Source of the DNA: Lysobacter sp. BMK333-48F3
GTDB taxonomy: Bacteria; Pseudomonadota; Gammaproteobacteria; Xanthomonadales; Xanthomonadaceae
Assembly (NCBI RefSeq): GCF_019733395.1
Contig: NZ_JAIHOO010000001.1
Location: 3,782,501 to 3,846,500, forward strand
Reading direction: 5' to 3'
DNA: 64,000 bases
Positions within the stretch are counted from its first letter, which is position 1. Each line of letters starts with the position of its first letter. The translations under genes were made by a program, and so were the position numbers. Below, in pieces: positions 44,964 to 55,132 of this stretch. Below the pieces are notes generated by a model. It searched no databases, had not been told where the DNA came from, and saw nothing but the letters and a program-made list of their open reading frames with translations.

Positions 44964-45411
44964 AGCCGTTGCCTGCCCAGACCAGGGCCAGCAACGAGGC
45001 CGCGGCGCAGCCGCCGGCCGCCGCCTGCGCGGCGCGACCCATCGACAGACTGCGCCGCGCCCAGGCCGCGGCGATCTCGCCGCGCAGCACGCGCACGTCG
45101 CGGTAGGTCTTCCATTCGCGCGGCGGGAACCGGCCTTGCGCGGTCGCGGCACGGCCCAGCCGGCACAGGCTTCGGCCCCACAGGGCCAGCGGCGGCACCG
45201 GCGCGGCCAGCATCGCCGCGATCGCCAGGCCGAGCCCATGCCGCGCCTGCGCGGCCGGACCGGCCAGGGCCTGCGCCTGCACGGCCAGCAGCCAGTCGCG
45301 CCATTGCCACAGGCCCAGGCCGCACATCACCGCGAGCGCGCCCAGCAAGGCCAGGCTGCGTCTGCGGTAGGCTAGGTCGGCACGGTGGATGTCCATGTTG
45401 TGAAGGTGCAT
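44962..45411 (-). CDS. Small membrane protein of unknown function
   Basis: 149 residues with about three hydrophobic segments: LALLGALAVMCGLGLWQWRD, LGLAIAAMLAAPVPPLALWG and GGCAAASLLALVWAGNG at the C-terminus. A basic loop with REWKTYRDVRVLRGEIAAAW lies between the last two. No family is recognised. An alternative Met six codons later is possible. It is divergent from the flavin oxidoreductase gene and its 5' end meets a 15-bp tandem repeat. Support comes from GC-coding pattern and membrane topology only. Confidence 0.55.
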   Translation of the reverse strand: MHLHNMDIHRADLAYRRRSLALLGALAVMCGLGLWQWRDWLLAVQAQALAGPAAQARHGLGLAIAAMLAAPVPPLALWGRSLCRLGRAATAQGRFPPREWKTYRDVRVLRGEIAAAWARRSLSMGRAAQAAAGGCAAASLLALVWAGNG

Positions 45412-45471
45412 GCCCTGGAGGTGGACGCCTTGGAGATGGACGCCTTGGAGATGGACGCCTTGGACATGGAT
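45412..45471 (+). repeat. Four tandem 15-bp repeats
   Basis: GCCTTGGAGATGGAC occurs twice exactly (45427-45441, 45442-45456), flanked by two variants (45412-45426 and 45457-45471). The array lies between the divergent membrane-protein and oxidoreductase genes and codes for nothing convincing in any frame. Confidence 0.85.
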
Positions 45472-45539
45472 GGTCCGTTGCGCGCTTCGCCGTCGTTCGT
45501 CGTTCTCAACGCCGCCATCAGAACAGCCGCTCTCGCCCC

Positions 45540-46835
45540 ATGTCCATGCCCGCCGACAGTTTTTATCGCGCCAGTCTGCCGCAGGCGCCGTCGTGGCCGC
45601 CGCTGCAGCAGCGCCGTAGCGCCCGGGTCTGCGTGATCGGCGGCGGTTTCGCCGGGCTCAACACCGCGCTGGGGCTGGCCGAACGCGGCTGGCCGGAGGT
45701 CGTGTTGCTGGAAGCGCAGACGATCGGCCACGGCGCCTCGGGGCGCAACGGCGGCTTCGTGTTCGGCGGCTTTTCGCGCGGCGAGGACGCGCTGCTGCGC
45801 GAGCTCGGCGCGCAGCGCGCCCGCGCCCTGTATGCGGGCACGACTGGGGCGGTGGAACTGATCCGCCGGCGCATCCACGAGCACCGCATCGACTGCGATG
45901 CGGTCGAGGCCGGCATCCTGTGGGCCAACTGGTTCCGCGATCCGCAGGTGCTGCGCGCGCGCCAGCGCCTGCTGGCCGAACACTACGGGGTCGAGTGGGA
46001 GTGGTGGCCGCGCGAGCGCTTGCGCGAGCAGGTGCGCAGCGAGCGTTACCACGACGCCCTGTACGAACCGCGGGCCTTGCATTTCCATCCGCTGAAATAC
46101 GCCCAGGGCCTGGCCGCGCTGGCGAGCCGGCTCGGCGTGGCGGTGCACGAAGCCAGCCCGGCGATCGAGCTACAGCGCAGCGGCGCCGGCTGGCGGGTGC
46201 GCACCGCCCAGGGCGAGGTCGAGGCCGAGCAGGTGGTGTTGGCCTGCGGCGGCTACCTGGCCGGTCTGCGCCGCGACGTCGACGCGGCGGTGATGCCGAT
46301 CGCGACCTACGTCATGGTCACCGCGCCGCTCGGCGCGCACCTGGAACGGGCGCTGCGCACGCGCGCGGCGGTCTACGACACCCGTTTCGCCTTCGACTAC
46401 TATCGGCCGCTGCCGGACACGCGCTTGCTGTGGGGCGGCCGGATCTCGGTGCTGGACCGCTCGCCGGAGCAGGTCCAGCGGCTGCTGTACCGCGACCTGC
46501 TCAAGGTGTTTCCGCAATTGGCCGGGGTCGGCATCGACTACGCCTGGTCGGGGCTGATGAGCTACGCCCGCCACCAGATGCCGCAGATCGGCCGGATCGA
46601 CGAAGGGCTGTGGCTGGCCCAGGCCTTCGGCGGCCACGGCGTGGCGCCGACCACCTTCGCCGGCGAGCGCCTGGCCGCGGCGATCGCCGAAGGCGACGAC
46701 CGCTGGCGCGAGTTGAGCGACTACGGCCTGGTCTCGGCGTGGAAGCCGGCCGGGTTGGCGGCGGCGCAAATCAGTTACACCTGGGCCCAGTTCAAGGACT
46801 GGTGGAAAGACCGCAGCGAAGGACACAGCGCATGA
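45540..46835 (+). CDS. FAD-dependent oxidoreductase, DAO family (gamma-glutamylputrescine oxidase-like)
   Basis: 431 residues from ATG 45540, with a second Met two codons in. The FAD-binding site is [20 protein letters not shown] followed by [20 protein letters not shown], the latter being the pattern of PuuB/OrdL-type amine oxidases. A C-terminal [20 protein letters not shown] completes the flavin site. It probably oxidises an amine or amino acid with H2O2 as product. Polyamine substrates are possible, but aguAB are 11 kb away and no puu genes are nearby. The stop overlaps the start of a CsaA-like gene. Confidence 0.88.
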   Translation: MSMPADSFYRASLPQAPSWPPLQQRRSARVCVIGGGFAGLNTALGLAERGWPEVVLLEAQTIGHGASGRNGGFVFGGFSRGEDALLRELGAQRARALYAGTTGAVELIRRRIHEHRIDCDAVEAGILWANWFRDPQVLRARQRLLAEHYGVEWEWWPRERLREQVRSERYHDALYEPRALHFHPLKYAQGLAALASRLGVAVHEASPAIELQRSGAGWRVRTAQGEVEAEQVVLACGGYLAGLRRDVDAAVMPIATYVMVTAPLGAHLERALRTRAAVYDTRFAFDYYRPLPDTRLLWGGRISVLDRSPEQVQRLLYRDLLKVFPQLAGVGIDYAWSGLMSYARHQMPQIGRIDEGLWLAQAFGGHGVAPTTFAGERLAAAIAEGDDRWRELSDYGLVSAWKPAGLAAAQISYTWAQFKDWWKDRSEGHSA

Positions 46836-47203
46836 ACCAGATCGGCGACGACAGCCTCCACCACGCCGCGCACGGCCTGATCGGGTGGAGCGATTTCGAG
46901 AAAGTGATGATCTGCGCCGGCACGGTGACCCAGGTCGAGGAGTTTCCGCAGGCGCGCAAGCCGGCGTGGAAACTGTGGGTCGACTTCGGCCCGCACGGGA
47001 TCCGCAAGACCAGCGCGCAGATCCGCGATCTGTATGCGGCCGAGGACCTGGTCGGCCGGCAGATCGTCGGGGTGATCAATTTTCCGCCCAAGCAGATCGG
47101 CCCGTTCGTATCCGAATTCCTGCTGACCGGATTTCCGACCGAGGACGGCGTGGTCGTCACCGCGATCGAGCGGCCGGTGCCGAACGGTACCCGGTTGGCG
47201 TGA
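46832..47203 (+). CDS. CsaA-like tRNA-binding domain protein
   Basis: 123 residues. Its ATG overlaps the oxidoreductase stop (ATGA). It is a single OB-fold tRNA-binding domain of the CsaA/YgjH type: [60 protein letters not shown] and [19 protein letters not shown] are all characteristic. CsaA is described as a chaperone-like protein and YgjH as a tRNA binder; the in vivo role is unclear. Coupling to a flavin oxidase is inferred from the overlap only. Confidence 0.88.
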   Translation: MNQIGDDSLHHAAHGLIGWSDFEKVMICAGTVTQVEEFPQARKPAWKLWVDFGPHGIRKTSAQIRDLYAAEDLVGRQIVGVINFPPKQIGPFVSEFLLTGFPTEDGVVVTAIERPVPNGTRLA

Positions 47204-47280
47204 CGTCGCAGGTCGCGATCGGCGAGGTTCGCGGGTGTGCGGCGGGGCAGGGAAGAGTGACGGCAACAGCGGCGGGGCCA

Positions 47281-47330
47281 GCAACAGCAACGGCAACGGC
47301 AACGGCAACAGCAACAGCAACAGCAAATCC
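47281..47330 (+). repeat. Hexamer repeats ARCAAC/GGCAAC
   Basis: About seven tandem hexamers of the type GCAACA or GCAACG lead directly into AAATCCCCCC, the same entry as for the IS-interrupted element at 7049-7096. Confidence 0.8.
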
Positions 47331-47535
47331 CCCCTAGCCCCCCTTTTTCAAAGGGGGGAATGGGAGCGGAAGGCGCTGTGCAGTTGCCCCCTTTTCGAAA
47401 TAGGGAATGGGAGCGTGGAGGCGCTGCGCAGTTGCCTTCTTTGCGAAATGGGGAAGGGGAGTGGCGCGCTGTGCAGTTGCCCCCTTTGCAAAAGGGGGCG
47501 GCGGCCGCGTAGCGGACGCAGGGGATTTGCTTTTG
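47323..47535. repeat. Composite intergenic repeat with palindromic tandem units
   Basis: Begins AAATCCCCCC, then CCCCCCTTTTTCAAAGGGGG. Units spaced by about 46-50 bases follow, each made of a (C)nTTT-NN-AAA(G)n palindrome and a GGGAATGGGAGCG...GCGCTGTGCAGTTG spacer; cores lie near 47338-47358, 47386-47405, 47434-47453 and 47479-47498. It closes with GGGGATTTGCTTTTGC near 47521-47536, the mirror of its entry. The 47,204-47,754 gap has no gene: it also has ACCCGCA heptamers near 47582-47608 and the thiolase terminator. Confidence 0.75.
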
Positions 47536-47679
47536 CTCTTGCTTTTGCCCTGGCACTCGGCGTGCCGTTACCGTAGCTCCCTGCAACCCGCAACCCGCAA
47601 CCCGCAACCAAGCGCCACAGCGCCGACGTCGGTCCGGCGCGCCGCATGCTCCGCTTCCGACGCGGACCCCGAAACGCAG

Positions 47680-47706
47680 AAAGGCGGCCGGATCCCGGCC
47701 GCCTTT
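47680..47706 (-). terminator. Terminator of the thiolase gene
   Basis: 12-bp perfect stem AAAGGCGGCCGG/CCGGCCGCCTTT with loop ATC (47680-47706), 48 bases after the stop on the minus strand. Short U-run follows. Confidence 0.75.
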
Positions 47707-47754
47707 CCCTCGCTTCCTCGCCGGCGCCCCGGACCGGGGCGCCGGGGGGCGCGT

Positions 47755-48960
<1,206 letters not shown>

Positions 48961-48970
48961 TGGATTCTCC

Positions 48971-49077
48971 GGAGTCGGGAATCGGGAGTCGGGAATCGGG
49001 AATCGAAGAGCCGAAGCCCGATTCCCGTCCCGATCGCCGTATCCCGCTTTAACGATTCTCGATTCTCAATTCCCGGC
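48971..49077. repeat. GGGAATCG/GGGAGTCG arrays, partly inverted
   Basis: Five GGGAAT/GGAGT-CG units at 48971-49005 face CGATTCCCG, CGATTCTCGATTCTCAATTCCCG units at 49018-49077. It fills the spacer between the two fatty-acid oxidation genes. Confidence 0.75.
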
Positions 49078-49116
49078 GCAACGTCGGTTGCGCAGAGGCT
49101 CGTTCCCGGCGCAACG

Positions 49117-51492
49117 TCAGTTGCGCAGGGGCTTGCCGGTCTTGAGCATGTGCGCGATGCGTTCCTGGGTCTTGGGCATCTGCGCCAGGGCGACGAAGTG
49201 CTCGCGCTCGAGCTTGAGCAGCCATTCCTCGTCGACCAGCGAATTGCGGTCGACTTCGCCGCCGCAGATCACGGTGGCGATGCGGCTGGCGATCTCGTAG
49301 TCGTGCGGCGAGATGAAGCGGCCTTCCAGCATGTTGACCAGCAGCATCTTGAAGGTGGCGATACCGACGTCGCCGGCGACCTGGATGCGGCGCGCCGGCA
49401 GCGGCGGGCGATAGCCGCTTTCGGCCAGTGCGCGCGCCTGGGCCTTGGCCACGTGCAGCAGCTCGAAGGCGTTGAACACGACCGCGTCGCCGTCGCGGGC
49501 CAGCTTGAGCTCGCGCGCTTCGAAGGCCGAGGTCGAGACCTTGCCCATCGCCACGCTCTCGAACGCGGTCTTGAGCTGGGCGAACACGTCGCCGCCCGGG
49601 CCGGCCGCCTCGGAGGCGCGCACCGCGAATTCCTTCAGGCCGCCGCCGGCCGGCAGCAGGCCGACCCCGGCCTCGACCAGGCCGATGTAGCTTTCCAGCG
49701 CGAACACGCTGCGCGCGGCGTGCATCTGGAACTCGCAGCCGCCGCCCAGGGCCAGGCCGCGCACCGCCGCGACCACCGGCACCAGCGCGTACTTGATCCG
49801 CTGGCTGGTGGCCTGGAAGTTGGCGACCATCGCCTCGAAGCCCTTGATGTCGCCGGCCTGCAGCAGGCCGAGCGCGCCGGACAGGTCGGCGCCGGCCGAG
49901 AACGGCTCCTTCGGCTGCCAGATCACCACGCCCTTGAACTGCTTCTCGGCGATGGCGATGGCTTCCTGGATGCCGTTGAGCACGTGGTCGTTGACCGTGT
50001 GCATCTTGGTCTTGAAGCTGATCACGGCGATATCGTCGCCTTCGTCGGCCCACAGGCGGATGCCGTCGTTCTCATAGACGGTGCGGCCCTGCGAGAACTT
50101 CTCGCCGAGCAGGGCGTCGGGGAAGCGCTGGCGCGCGTAGACCGGGTTGGACGAGCGCGGCACCTGGGCGTTGCGGCCCGGGCTGTAGCTGCCCTTGCCG
50201 TCGTGCACGCCGTCGCGGCCGTCGAACACCCAGTTCGGCAGCGGCGCGCTGGCCATGGCCTTGCCGGCGACGATGTCCTCGGCGATCCAGTCGGCGACCT
50301 GCTTCCAGCCGGCGGCCTGCCAGGTCTCGAACGGGCCCAGCGACCAGCCGTAGCCCCAGCGCATGGCGAAGTCGACGTCGCGCGCGGTGTCGGCGATGGA
50401 TTCCAGGTGGAAGGCGCTGTAGTGGAAGCTGTCGCGGAACACCGCCCACAGGAACTGCGCCTGCGGGTGCTGGCTGGCGCGCAGCGCGGCGAACTTCTTG
50501 GTCGGATCCTTTTCCTTCAGCAGGCCGGCCACTTCGGCGTCGAGCTCGCCGGCCGAGGCGCGGTAGTCCTGCGCCGCCAGGTCCAGGACCAGGATGTCCT
50601 TGCCCTTCTTGGTGTACACGCCGGCGCCGGTCTTCTGGCCCAGCGCGCCCTTGCCGATCAGCGCCGACAGCCACTTCGGCGCCTGGAAGTAGGCGTGCCA
50701 CGGGTCGTCGGGCAGGGTGTCGGCCATCGTCTTGATGACGTGGGCCATGGTGTCCAGGCCGACCACGTCGGCGGTGCGGAAGGTCGCCGACTTCGGCCGG
50801 CCGATCGCCGGACCGGTCAGCGCGTCGACGGTGTCGAAGCCCAGGCCGAACTGCTCGGTGTGGTGCATCGCCGCCAGCATCGAGAACACGCCGATGCGGT
50901 TGCCGATGAAGTTCGGGGTGTCCTTGGCGATCACCACGCCTTTGCCCAGGGTGGTGGTGAGGAAGCTCTCCAGGCCTTCCAGCACCGACGCGTCGGTGGT
51001 CTTGGCCGGGATCAGCTCGGCCAGGTGCATGTAGCGCGGTGGGTTGAAGAAGTGCACGCCGAGGAAACGGTGACGCAGCTCTTCCGGCAGTACCTCGGCG
51101 AGCTTGTTGATGCCCAGGCCGGAGGTGTTGGAGGCCAGCACCGCGTGCGCCGGCACGAACGGGGCGATCTTCTTGTACAGGTCCTGCTTCCAGTCCATGC
51201 GCTCGGCGATCGCCTCGATCACCAGGTCGCAGTCGCGCAGCTGTTCCAGGCCGGTGTCGTAGTTGGCCGCGGTCAGGCGCTCGGCCAGGGCCTTGCTCGC
51301 CAGCGGCGCCGGGCTCAGCTTGGCCAGGTTGGCGATGGCTTTGGCGACCACGCCGTTGGGGTCGCCTTCCTTCGCGGCCAGGTCGAACAGGACCGTGTCG
51401 ACGCCGGCGTTGGTCAGGTGCGCGGCGATCTGGGCGCCCATGACGCCGGCGCCGAGGACGGCGGCGCGACGGACTAGCAATTGGTTGGACAT
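49117..51492 (-). CDS. 3-hydroxyacyl-CoA dehydrogenase/enoyl-CoA hydratase (FadN type)
   Basis: 791 residues. The order is dehydrogenase first, hydratase last, the reverse of FadB and the same as FadN of Bacillus. The NAD-binding start is RRAAVLGAGVMGAQIAAHL; FNPPRYMHLAELIPAKTTDA and KDTPNFIGNRIG belong to the dehydrogenase. The crotonase-type domain has FSAGADLSGALGLLQAGDIK and AVRGLALGGGCEFQMHAARS with VEAGVGLLPAGGGLKEFA, including the catalytic Glu. It performs two consecutive steps of beta-oxidation. The TetR gene lies 129 bp upstream on the same strand and a thiolase gene follows. Confidence 0.94.
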   Translation of the reverse strand: MSNQLLVRRAAVLGAGVMGAQIAAHLTNAGVDTVLFDLAAKEGDPNGVVAKAIANLAKLSPAPLASKALAERLTAANYDTGLEQLRDCDLVIEAIAERMDWKQDLYKKIAPFVPAHAVLASNTSGLGINKLAEVLPEELRHRFLGVHFFNPPRYMHLAELIPAKTTDASVLEGLESFLTTTLGKGVVIAKDTPNFIGNRIGVFSMLAAMHHTEQFGLGFDTVDALTGPAIGRPKSATFRTADVVGLDTMAHVIKTMADTLPDDPWHAYFQAPKWLSALIGKGALGQKTGAGVYTKKGKDILVLDLAAQDYRASAGELDAEVAGLLKEKDPTKKFAALRASQHPQAQFLWAVFRDSFHYSAFHLESIADTARDVDFAMRWGYGWSLGPFETWQAAGWKQVADWIAEDIVAGKAMASAPLPNWVFDGRDGVHDGKGSYSPGRNAQVPRSSNPVYARQRFPDALLGEKFSQGRTVYENDGIRLWADEGDDIAVISFKTKMHTVNDHVLNGIQEAIAIAEKQFKGVVIWQPKEPFSAGADLSGALGLLQAGDIKGFEAMVANFQATSQRIKYALVPVVAAVRGLALGGGCEFQMHAARSVFALESYIGLVEAGVGLLPAGGGLKEFAVRASEAAGPGGDVFAQLKTAFESVAMGKVSTSAFEARELKLARDGDAVVFNAFELLHVAKAQARALAESGYRPPLPARRIQVAGDVGIATFKMLLVNMLEGRFISPHDYEIASRIATVICGGEVDRNSLVDEEWLLKLEREHFVALAQMPKTQERIAHMLKTGKPLRN

Positions 51493-51621
51493 CGTCTACA
51501 ACTCCTTGAAGGAATTCGAAAACTTCGTGGGCGAGGGGAGTTCTGCGGGCGGTATCGGTACGACCGGGGCGCTGGGCTCTCCGGCGGCGCCGGTCCCCGC
51601 CGGGACCGGGCCTGGCGCCGC

Positions 51622-52242
51622 TCAGCTCTTGAAGCCGGCGGCGGCGAAACGGATCAGTTCGCGCGCGGCGCGTTCACGGTGCGCCTGTTCGGTGACACCG
51701 GCGGGGCGCTTGATCAGGCCGAAATCGGCCATGGCGTAGGTCAGCGCCCCGGCCAGGAAGTCCAGCCGCCAGTACAGCTCTTCCTTGCTCAGTCCCGGCA
51801 CCGCGCCGGCGATGGCCTTGGCGAACTCGCGCAGGACGTGGCCGTAGTGGTCGGACAGAAACTTGCGCAGGCTGTCGTTCTTCTCGGCGTAGGCGCGGGC
51901 GATCACCCGGACGAAGGCGCCGCCGCCGTTGCGGTCCTGGGCCAGGGCCAGGGCCGGCTCGACGAAGGCGGCCAGGATCGGTTCCAGCTCGCCCGGGTGT
52001 TCGGCGACCGCGGCCTTGAGCGCGTTCATGCGCTGGCCGGTCATTTCGTCCATGCGCCGGCGGAACACCTCGTTGACCAGGTTTTCCTTGCTGCCGAAGT
52101 GGTAGTTGACCGCGGCGATGTTGACGTCGGCGCGGCTGGTGACTTGGCGCAGCGAGGTGCCGGTGAAGCCGAACTGGGCGAACAGCTCTTCGGCGGCGCC
52201 GAGGATGCGGTCCTTGGTCGAGAAATGGGCGGTGCTGGACAT
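51622..52242 (-). CDS. TetR-family regulator, probable PsrA/FadR-like fatty-acid sensor
   Basis: 206 residues. The helix-turn-helix is TKDRILGAAEELFAQFGFTG then TSLRQVTSRADVNIAAVNYH with FGSKENLVNEVF. The C-terminal domain has the TetR_C form of the PsrA-like group (HPGELEPILAAFVEPALAL, GGAFVRVIARAYAEKNDSLR). A perfect-armed palindrome CAAAC-GCTT-GTTTG upstream matches the published PsrA box of Pseudomonas. Genes for a FadN-type enzyme and a thiolase follow in the same direction. Repression of beta-oxidation relieved by long-chain acyl groups is inferred. Confidence 0.88.
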   Translation of the reverse strand: MSSTAHFSTKDRILGAAEELFAQFGFTGTSLRQVTSRADVNIAAVNYHFGSKENLVNEVFRRRMDEMTGQRMNALKAAVAEHPGELEPILAAFVEPALALAQDRNGGGAFVRVIARAYAEKNDSLRKFLSDHYGHVLREFAKAIAGAVPGLSKEELYWRLDFLAGALTYAMADFGLIKRPAGVTEQAHRERAARELIRFAAAGFKS

Positions 52243-52293
52243 GAAGGGGTGCGGCCGGTCGGGAAGGGCGGGCGACCGCGGACCGCGGCCTGA

Positions 52294-52311
52294 ATCAAAC
52301 GCTTGTTTGAT
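52294..52311. promoter_or_regulatory. PsrA-like operator
   Basis: ATCAAAC (52294-52300) and GTTTGAT (52305-52311) are a perfect 7-bp inverted repeat with spacer GCTT, 52 bp before the TetR start codon. The inner CAAAC-N4-GTTTG fits the Pseudomonas PsrA consensus. Confidence 0.7.
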
Positions 52312-52400
52312 GCTAGTCGCGGCGCCCCCGCCTCGTCAACGGTAAACGTACTCATCCGTACGGGGCGGCGGAAGCCCCGTCCGCTGACACCGCCAGAGGA

Positions 52401-52429
52401 TGCAAAAGCGGTGAGCGATCCGTTAGAAT
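52401..52429 (+). promoter_or_regulatory. Probable sigma-70 promoter of ndk
   Basis: TGCAAA (52401-52406) and TAGAAT (52424-52429) are 17 bases apart. The -10 is good, the -35 weak. A start near 52436 would give a leader of about 88 bases. Confidence 0.5.
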
Positions 52430-52449
52430 TACCGCAGCCATATCGGCTA

Positions 52450-52476
52450 AACCCGCGTCCCGTCGCGGGTTTTCTG
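52450..52476 (+). terminator. Terminator-like hairpin in the ndk leader
   Basis: 8-bp stem AACCCGCG/CGCGGGTT (52450-52457 with 52464-52471) followed by TTCTGTTATT, oriented with ndk and lying between its probable promoter and start codon. No plus-strand gene upstream needs a terminator here, so it may attenuate ndk. Confidence 0.55.
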
Positions 52477-52523
52477 TTATTCTCGGGCCGACCGCAAGCG
52501 GCCCGCCTACCCGGAGAGTATCC

Positions 52524-52949
52524 ATGGCGCTGGAGCGCACCCTGTCCATCATCAAGCCCGACGCCGTTGCCAAGAACGTGGTCGGCGAGATCTACACCCG
52601 TTTCGAGAAGGCCGGCCTGAAGGTCGTCGCCGCCAAGATGAAGCACCTCTCGAAGCAGGAAGCCGAAGGCTTCTACGCCGTGCACCGCGAGCGTCCGTTC
52701 TTCGCCGCCCTGGTCGAGTTCATGATCAGCGGCCCGGTGATGATCCAGACCCTGCAGGGCGAGGGCGCGGTGCTCAAGAACCGCGAGCTGATGGGCGCCA
52801 CCAATCCGAAGGACGCCGCGCCGGGCACGATCCGCGCCGACTTCGCCGACAGCATCGACGCCAACGCCGTGCACGGTTCGGACAGCCTGGAGAACGCCGC
52901 GATCGAAATCGCGTACTTCTTCCCGGCCACCGACGTCTACGCGCGCTGA
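52524..52949 (+). CDS. ndk: Nucleoside diphosphate kinase
   Basis: 141 residues, the standard length. Transfers the gamma-phosphate between NTPs through a phosphohistidine, keeping NTP and dNTP pools balanced. Signatures are [20 protein letters not shown], the active His in [20 protein letters not shown] (NAVHGSDS) and [24 protein letters not shown] lies before the ATG. It precedes rlmN, an order shared with E. coli and Pseudomonas. Confidence 0.97.
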   Translation: MALERTLSIIKPDAVAKNVVGEIYTRFEKAGLKVVAAKMKHLSKQEAEGFYAVHRERPFFAALVEFMISGPVMIQTLQGEGAVLKNRELMGATNPKDAAPGTIRADFADSIDANAVHGSDSLENAAIEIAYFFPATDVYAR

Positions 52950-52983
52950 TCCGCTCGACGCAGCACGCATCGCGAGCCAAGCA

Positions 52984-54276
52984 GTGAACGACATCCGCGA
53001 CAACGCAAACGACCTTCCTCCCGCCGGCGATGCGCAGGCGGCGGAAACCGCTGCGCGCGCGGACGCGCCCGCTCCGGCGGGCGTGGCGGCGAAGCCGGCC
53101 GCGGCCGGCTCCGTCGTGCCGGACAACGGCAAGACCAACCTGTTCGATCTCGACCGCACCCAGCTCGAGGATTTCTTCGAGCAGACCCTGGGCGAGAAGC
53201 GCTACCGCGCGCACCAGGTGATGAAGTGGATCCACCACCGCTACGTCACCGACTTCAACGACATGACCGACCTGGGCAAGGCGCTGCGCGCCAAGCTCGA
53301 GGCGCATGCGCAGGTGCGCGCGCCGATGGTCGTGTTCGACAAGCCCTCCGCCGACGGCACCCACAAGTGGCTGCTCGGCATGGACACCAAGAACGCCATC
53401 GAGGCGGTCTACATCCCCGACAAGGGCCGCGGCACGCTGTGCGTGTCCTCGCAGGTCGGCTGCGCGCTGAACTGCCAGTTCTGTTCGACCGCGACCCAGG
53501 GCTTCAACCGCAACCTGTCGACCGCCGAGATCATCGGCCAGGTCTGGGTCGCGGCGCGCCACCTCGGCAACGTCCCGCACCAGCAGCGCAAGCTCACCAA
53601 CGTGGTGATGATGGGCATGGGCGAGCCGCTGGCGAATTTCGACAACGTGGTGCGGGCGATGAGCATCATGCGCGACGACCTGGGCTACGGCCTGGCCAAC
53701 AAGCGCGTGACCCTGTCGACCGCCGGCATGGTGCCGATGATCGACAAGCTCGGCGAGGTCAGCGACGTGTCGCTGGCGGTGTCGCTGCACGCGCCCAACG
53801 ACGAGCTGCGCAGCGAACTGGTGCCGCTCAACAAGAAATACCCGATCGCCGAGCTGATGGAGTCCTGCGTGCGCTACGCGCTGCGCAAGCGCGGCACCTC
53901 GGTGACCTTCGAGTACACCCTGATGAAGGGCGTCAACGACCAGCCGACCCACGCGCGGCAACTGGTCCGCCTGCTGCGCCAGTTCGACAACGCGGTGCAG
54001 ATGAAGGACGCGGCCAAGGTCAACCTGATCCCGTTCAATCCTTTCCCCGGCACCCGCTTCGAGCGCCCGGACGATGCGGCGATCCGCGGCTTCCAGAAGC
54101 TGCTCAACGAGGCCGGCATGATCGCGCCGGTGCGCCGCACCCGCGGCGACGACATCGACGCGGCCTGCGGCCAGCTCAAAGGCCAGGTCATGGACCGCAC
54201 CCGGCGCCAGGCCGAGTTCCGCAAACAACTGCAGGCCCAGGGCCTGGATAAGGACGTCGGCGATGCCGCAGCCTGA
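52984..54276 (+). CDS. rlmN: Dual-specificity rRNA/tRNA A2 methyltransferase
   Basis: 430 residues from GTG 52984, with a variable Ala-rich N-terminus of about 45 residues. Radical SAM enzyme that methylates C2 of A2503 in 23S rRNA and A37 of some tRNAs. The cluster motif is [13 protein letters not shown] (C160, C164, C167). [56 protein letters not shown], and the Cys in [10 protein letters not shown] (methyl-carrying Cys) complete the family. It overlaps pilF by 14 bases, so they are co-translated. Confidence 0.96.
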   Translation: MNDIRDNANDLPPAGDAQAAETAARADAPAPAGVAAKPAAAGSVVPDNGKTNLFDLDRTQLEDFFEQTLGEKRYRAHQVMKWIHHRYVTDFNDMTDLGKALRAKLEAHAQVRAPMVVFDKPSADGTHKWLLGMDTKNAIEAVYIPDKGRGTLCVSSQVGCALNCQFCSTATQGFNRNLSTAEIIGQVWVAARHLGNVPHQQRKLTNVVMMGMGEPLANFDNVVRAMSIMRDDLGYGLANKRVTLSTAGMVPMIDKLGEVSDVSLAVSLHAPNDELRSELVPLNKKYPIAELMESCVRYALRKRGTSVTFEYTLMKGVNDQPTHARQLVRLLRQFDNAVQMKDAAKVNLIPFNPFPGTRFERPDDAAIRGFQKLLNEAGMIAPVRRTRGDDIDAACGQLKGQVMDRTRRQAEFRKQLQAQGLDKDVGDAAA

Positions 54277-55132
54277 GTTCCCCCGCCGCGCGTCCGCGAC
54301 TGCCGCCGCGCCGGCGGGGCGGGCGTTGCGCATCGCGTTGCTGTCGGCCCTGATCGTATTCGCCGCCACCGCCTGCAACCGGCTGAGCTTCATCAAGCCG
54401 AACATGGAGCGCAAGGGCTTCACCCAGACCTCGATCGATTACGAGGTCGGCGACAAGCGCGAATACGCCGGCGCGCGCGCCGCCGCCGGCCGGATCCAGG
54501 CCGCGCAGCGCTACCTCTCGCTCGGCGAGCGCGACAACGCGGCGGCCGAACTCAAGCAGGCGCTCAAGCTCGACCCCAAGTCGGCCGAGGCTTACAGTCT
54601 GATGGCGGTGATGGCCGAGCAGGGTGGCGACAACGCCAAGGCCGGCGGTTACTACCGCAAGGCCGCCGAACTGGCGCCCGACCGCGGCGCCGCGCTCAAC
54701 AACTACGGCGTGTGGCTGTGCGCCAACGGCCGCGCCAGCGAAGCGATGAGCTGGTTCGACCGCACCCTGGCCGACCCGCGCTATCCCACCCCGGCGGTGG
54801 TGCTGGCCAACAGCGGCGCCTGCGCCGACCAGATCGGCCAGGGCGAGCGCGCCGACCGCGACCTGCGCATGGCGCTGGCGCTGGATCCGAACAGCGCGAT
54901 GGCCTTGGGCGCGATGGCCAAGCGCCAGCTGCGCCTGGGCAAGGCTTTCGAGGCGCGGGCTTTTTCTGAACGCCGGCTGGCGCTCCAACCGGTTTCAGCT
55001 GAAGCGCTGATGACTGCGTCACAGATCGAAGAAAAACTCGGCGACACGGCTGCCGCCGCGAGATACGTTCAGCGTCTGAGGGCGGAGTTCCCTGACGCGC
55101 AGGGCTCCGGATTGGGGGATGGCGGTAGGTGA
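54263..55132 (+). CDS. pilF: Type IV pilus biogenesis lipoprotein PilF/PilW
   Basis: 289 residues. Lipoprotein signal with lipobox Cys at C38 ([20 protein letters not shown]). TPR repeats follow ([60 protein letters not shown]). PilF is the pilotin that brings secretin PilQ to the outer membrane. The order rlmN-pilF-rodZ is conserved in gammaproteobacteria. The N-terminal extension before the signal (about 20 residues) is longer than usual; a later start is possible. Confidence 0.93.
   Translation: MPQPEFPRRASATAAAPAGRALRIALLSALIVFAATACNRLSFIKPNMERKGFTQTSIDYEVGDKREYAGARAAAGRIQAAQRYLSLGERDNAAAELKQALKLDPKSAEAYSLMAVMAEQGGDNAKAGGYYRKAAELAPDRGAALNNYGVWLCANGRASEAMSWFDRTLADPRYPTPAVVLANSGACADQIGQGERADRDLRMALALDPNSAMALGAMAKRQLRLGKAFEARAFSERRLALQPVSAEALMTASQIEEKLGDTAAAARYVQRLRAEFPDAQGSGLGDGGR

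Noticed and set aside
45385-45636. Small protein with ALEMDALEMDALDMDG repeats
   Set aside because: It arises from the 15-bp tandem repeat, then runs out of frame into the oxidoreductase gene; no ribosome-binding site.
47323-47500. CRISPR-like array
   Set aside because: Units are 46-50 bases apart but the spacers are similar to one another, the repeats are imperfect palindromes, and no cas gene is near.
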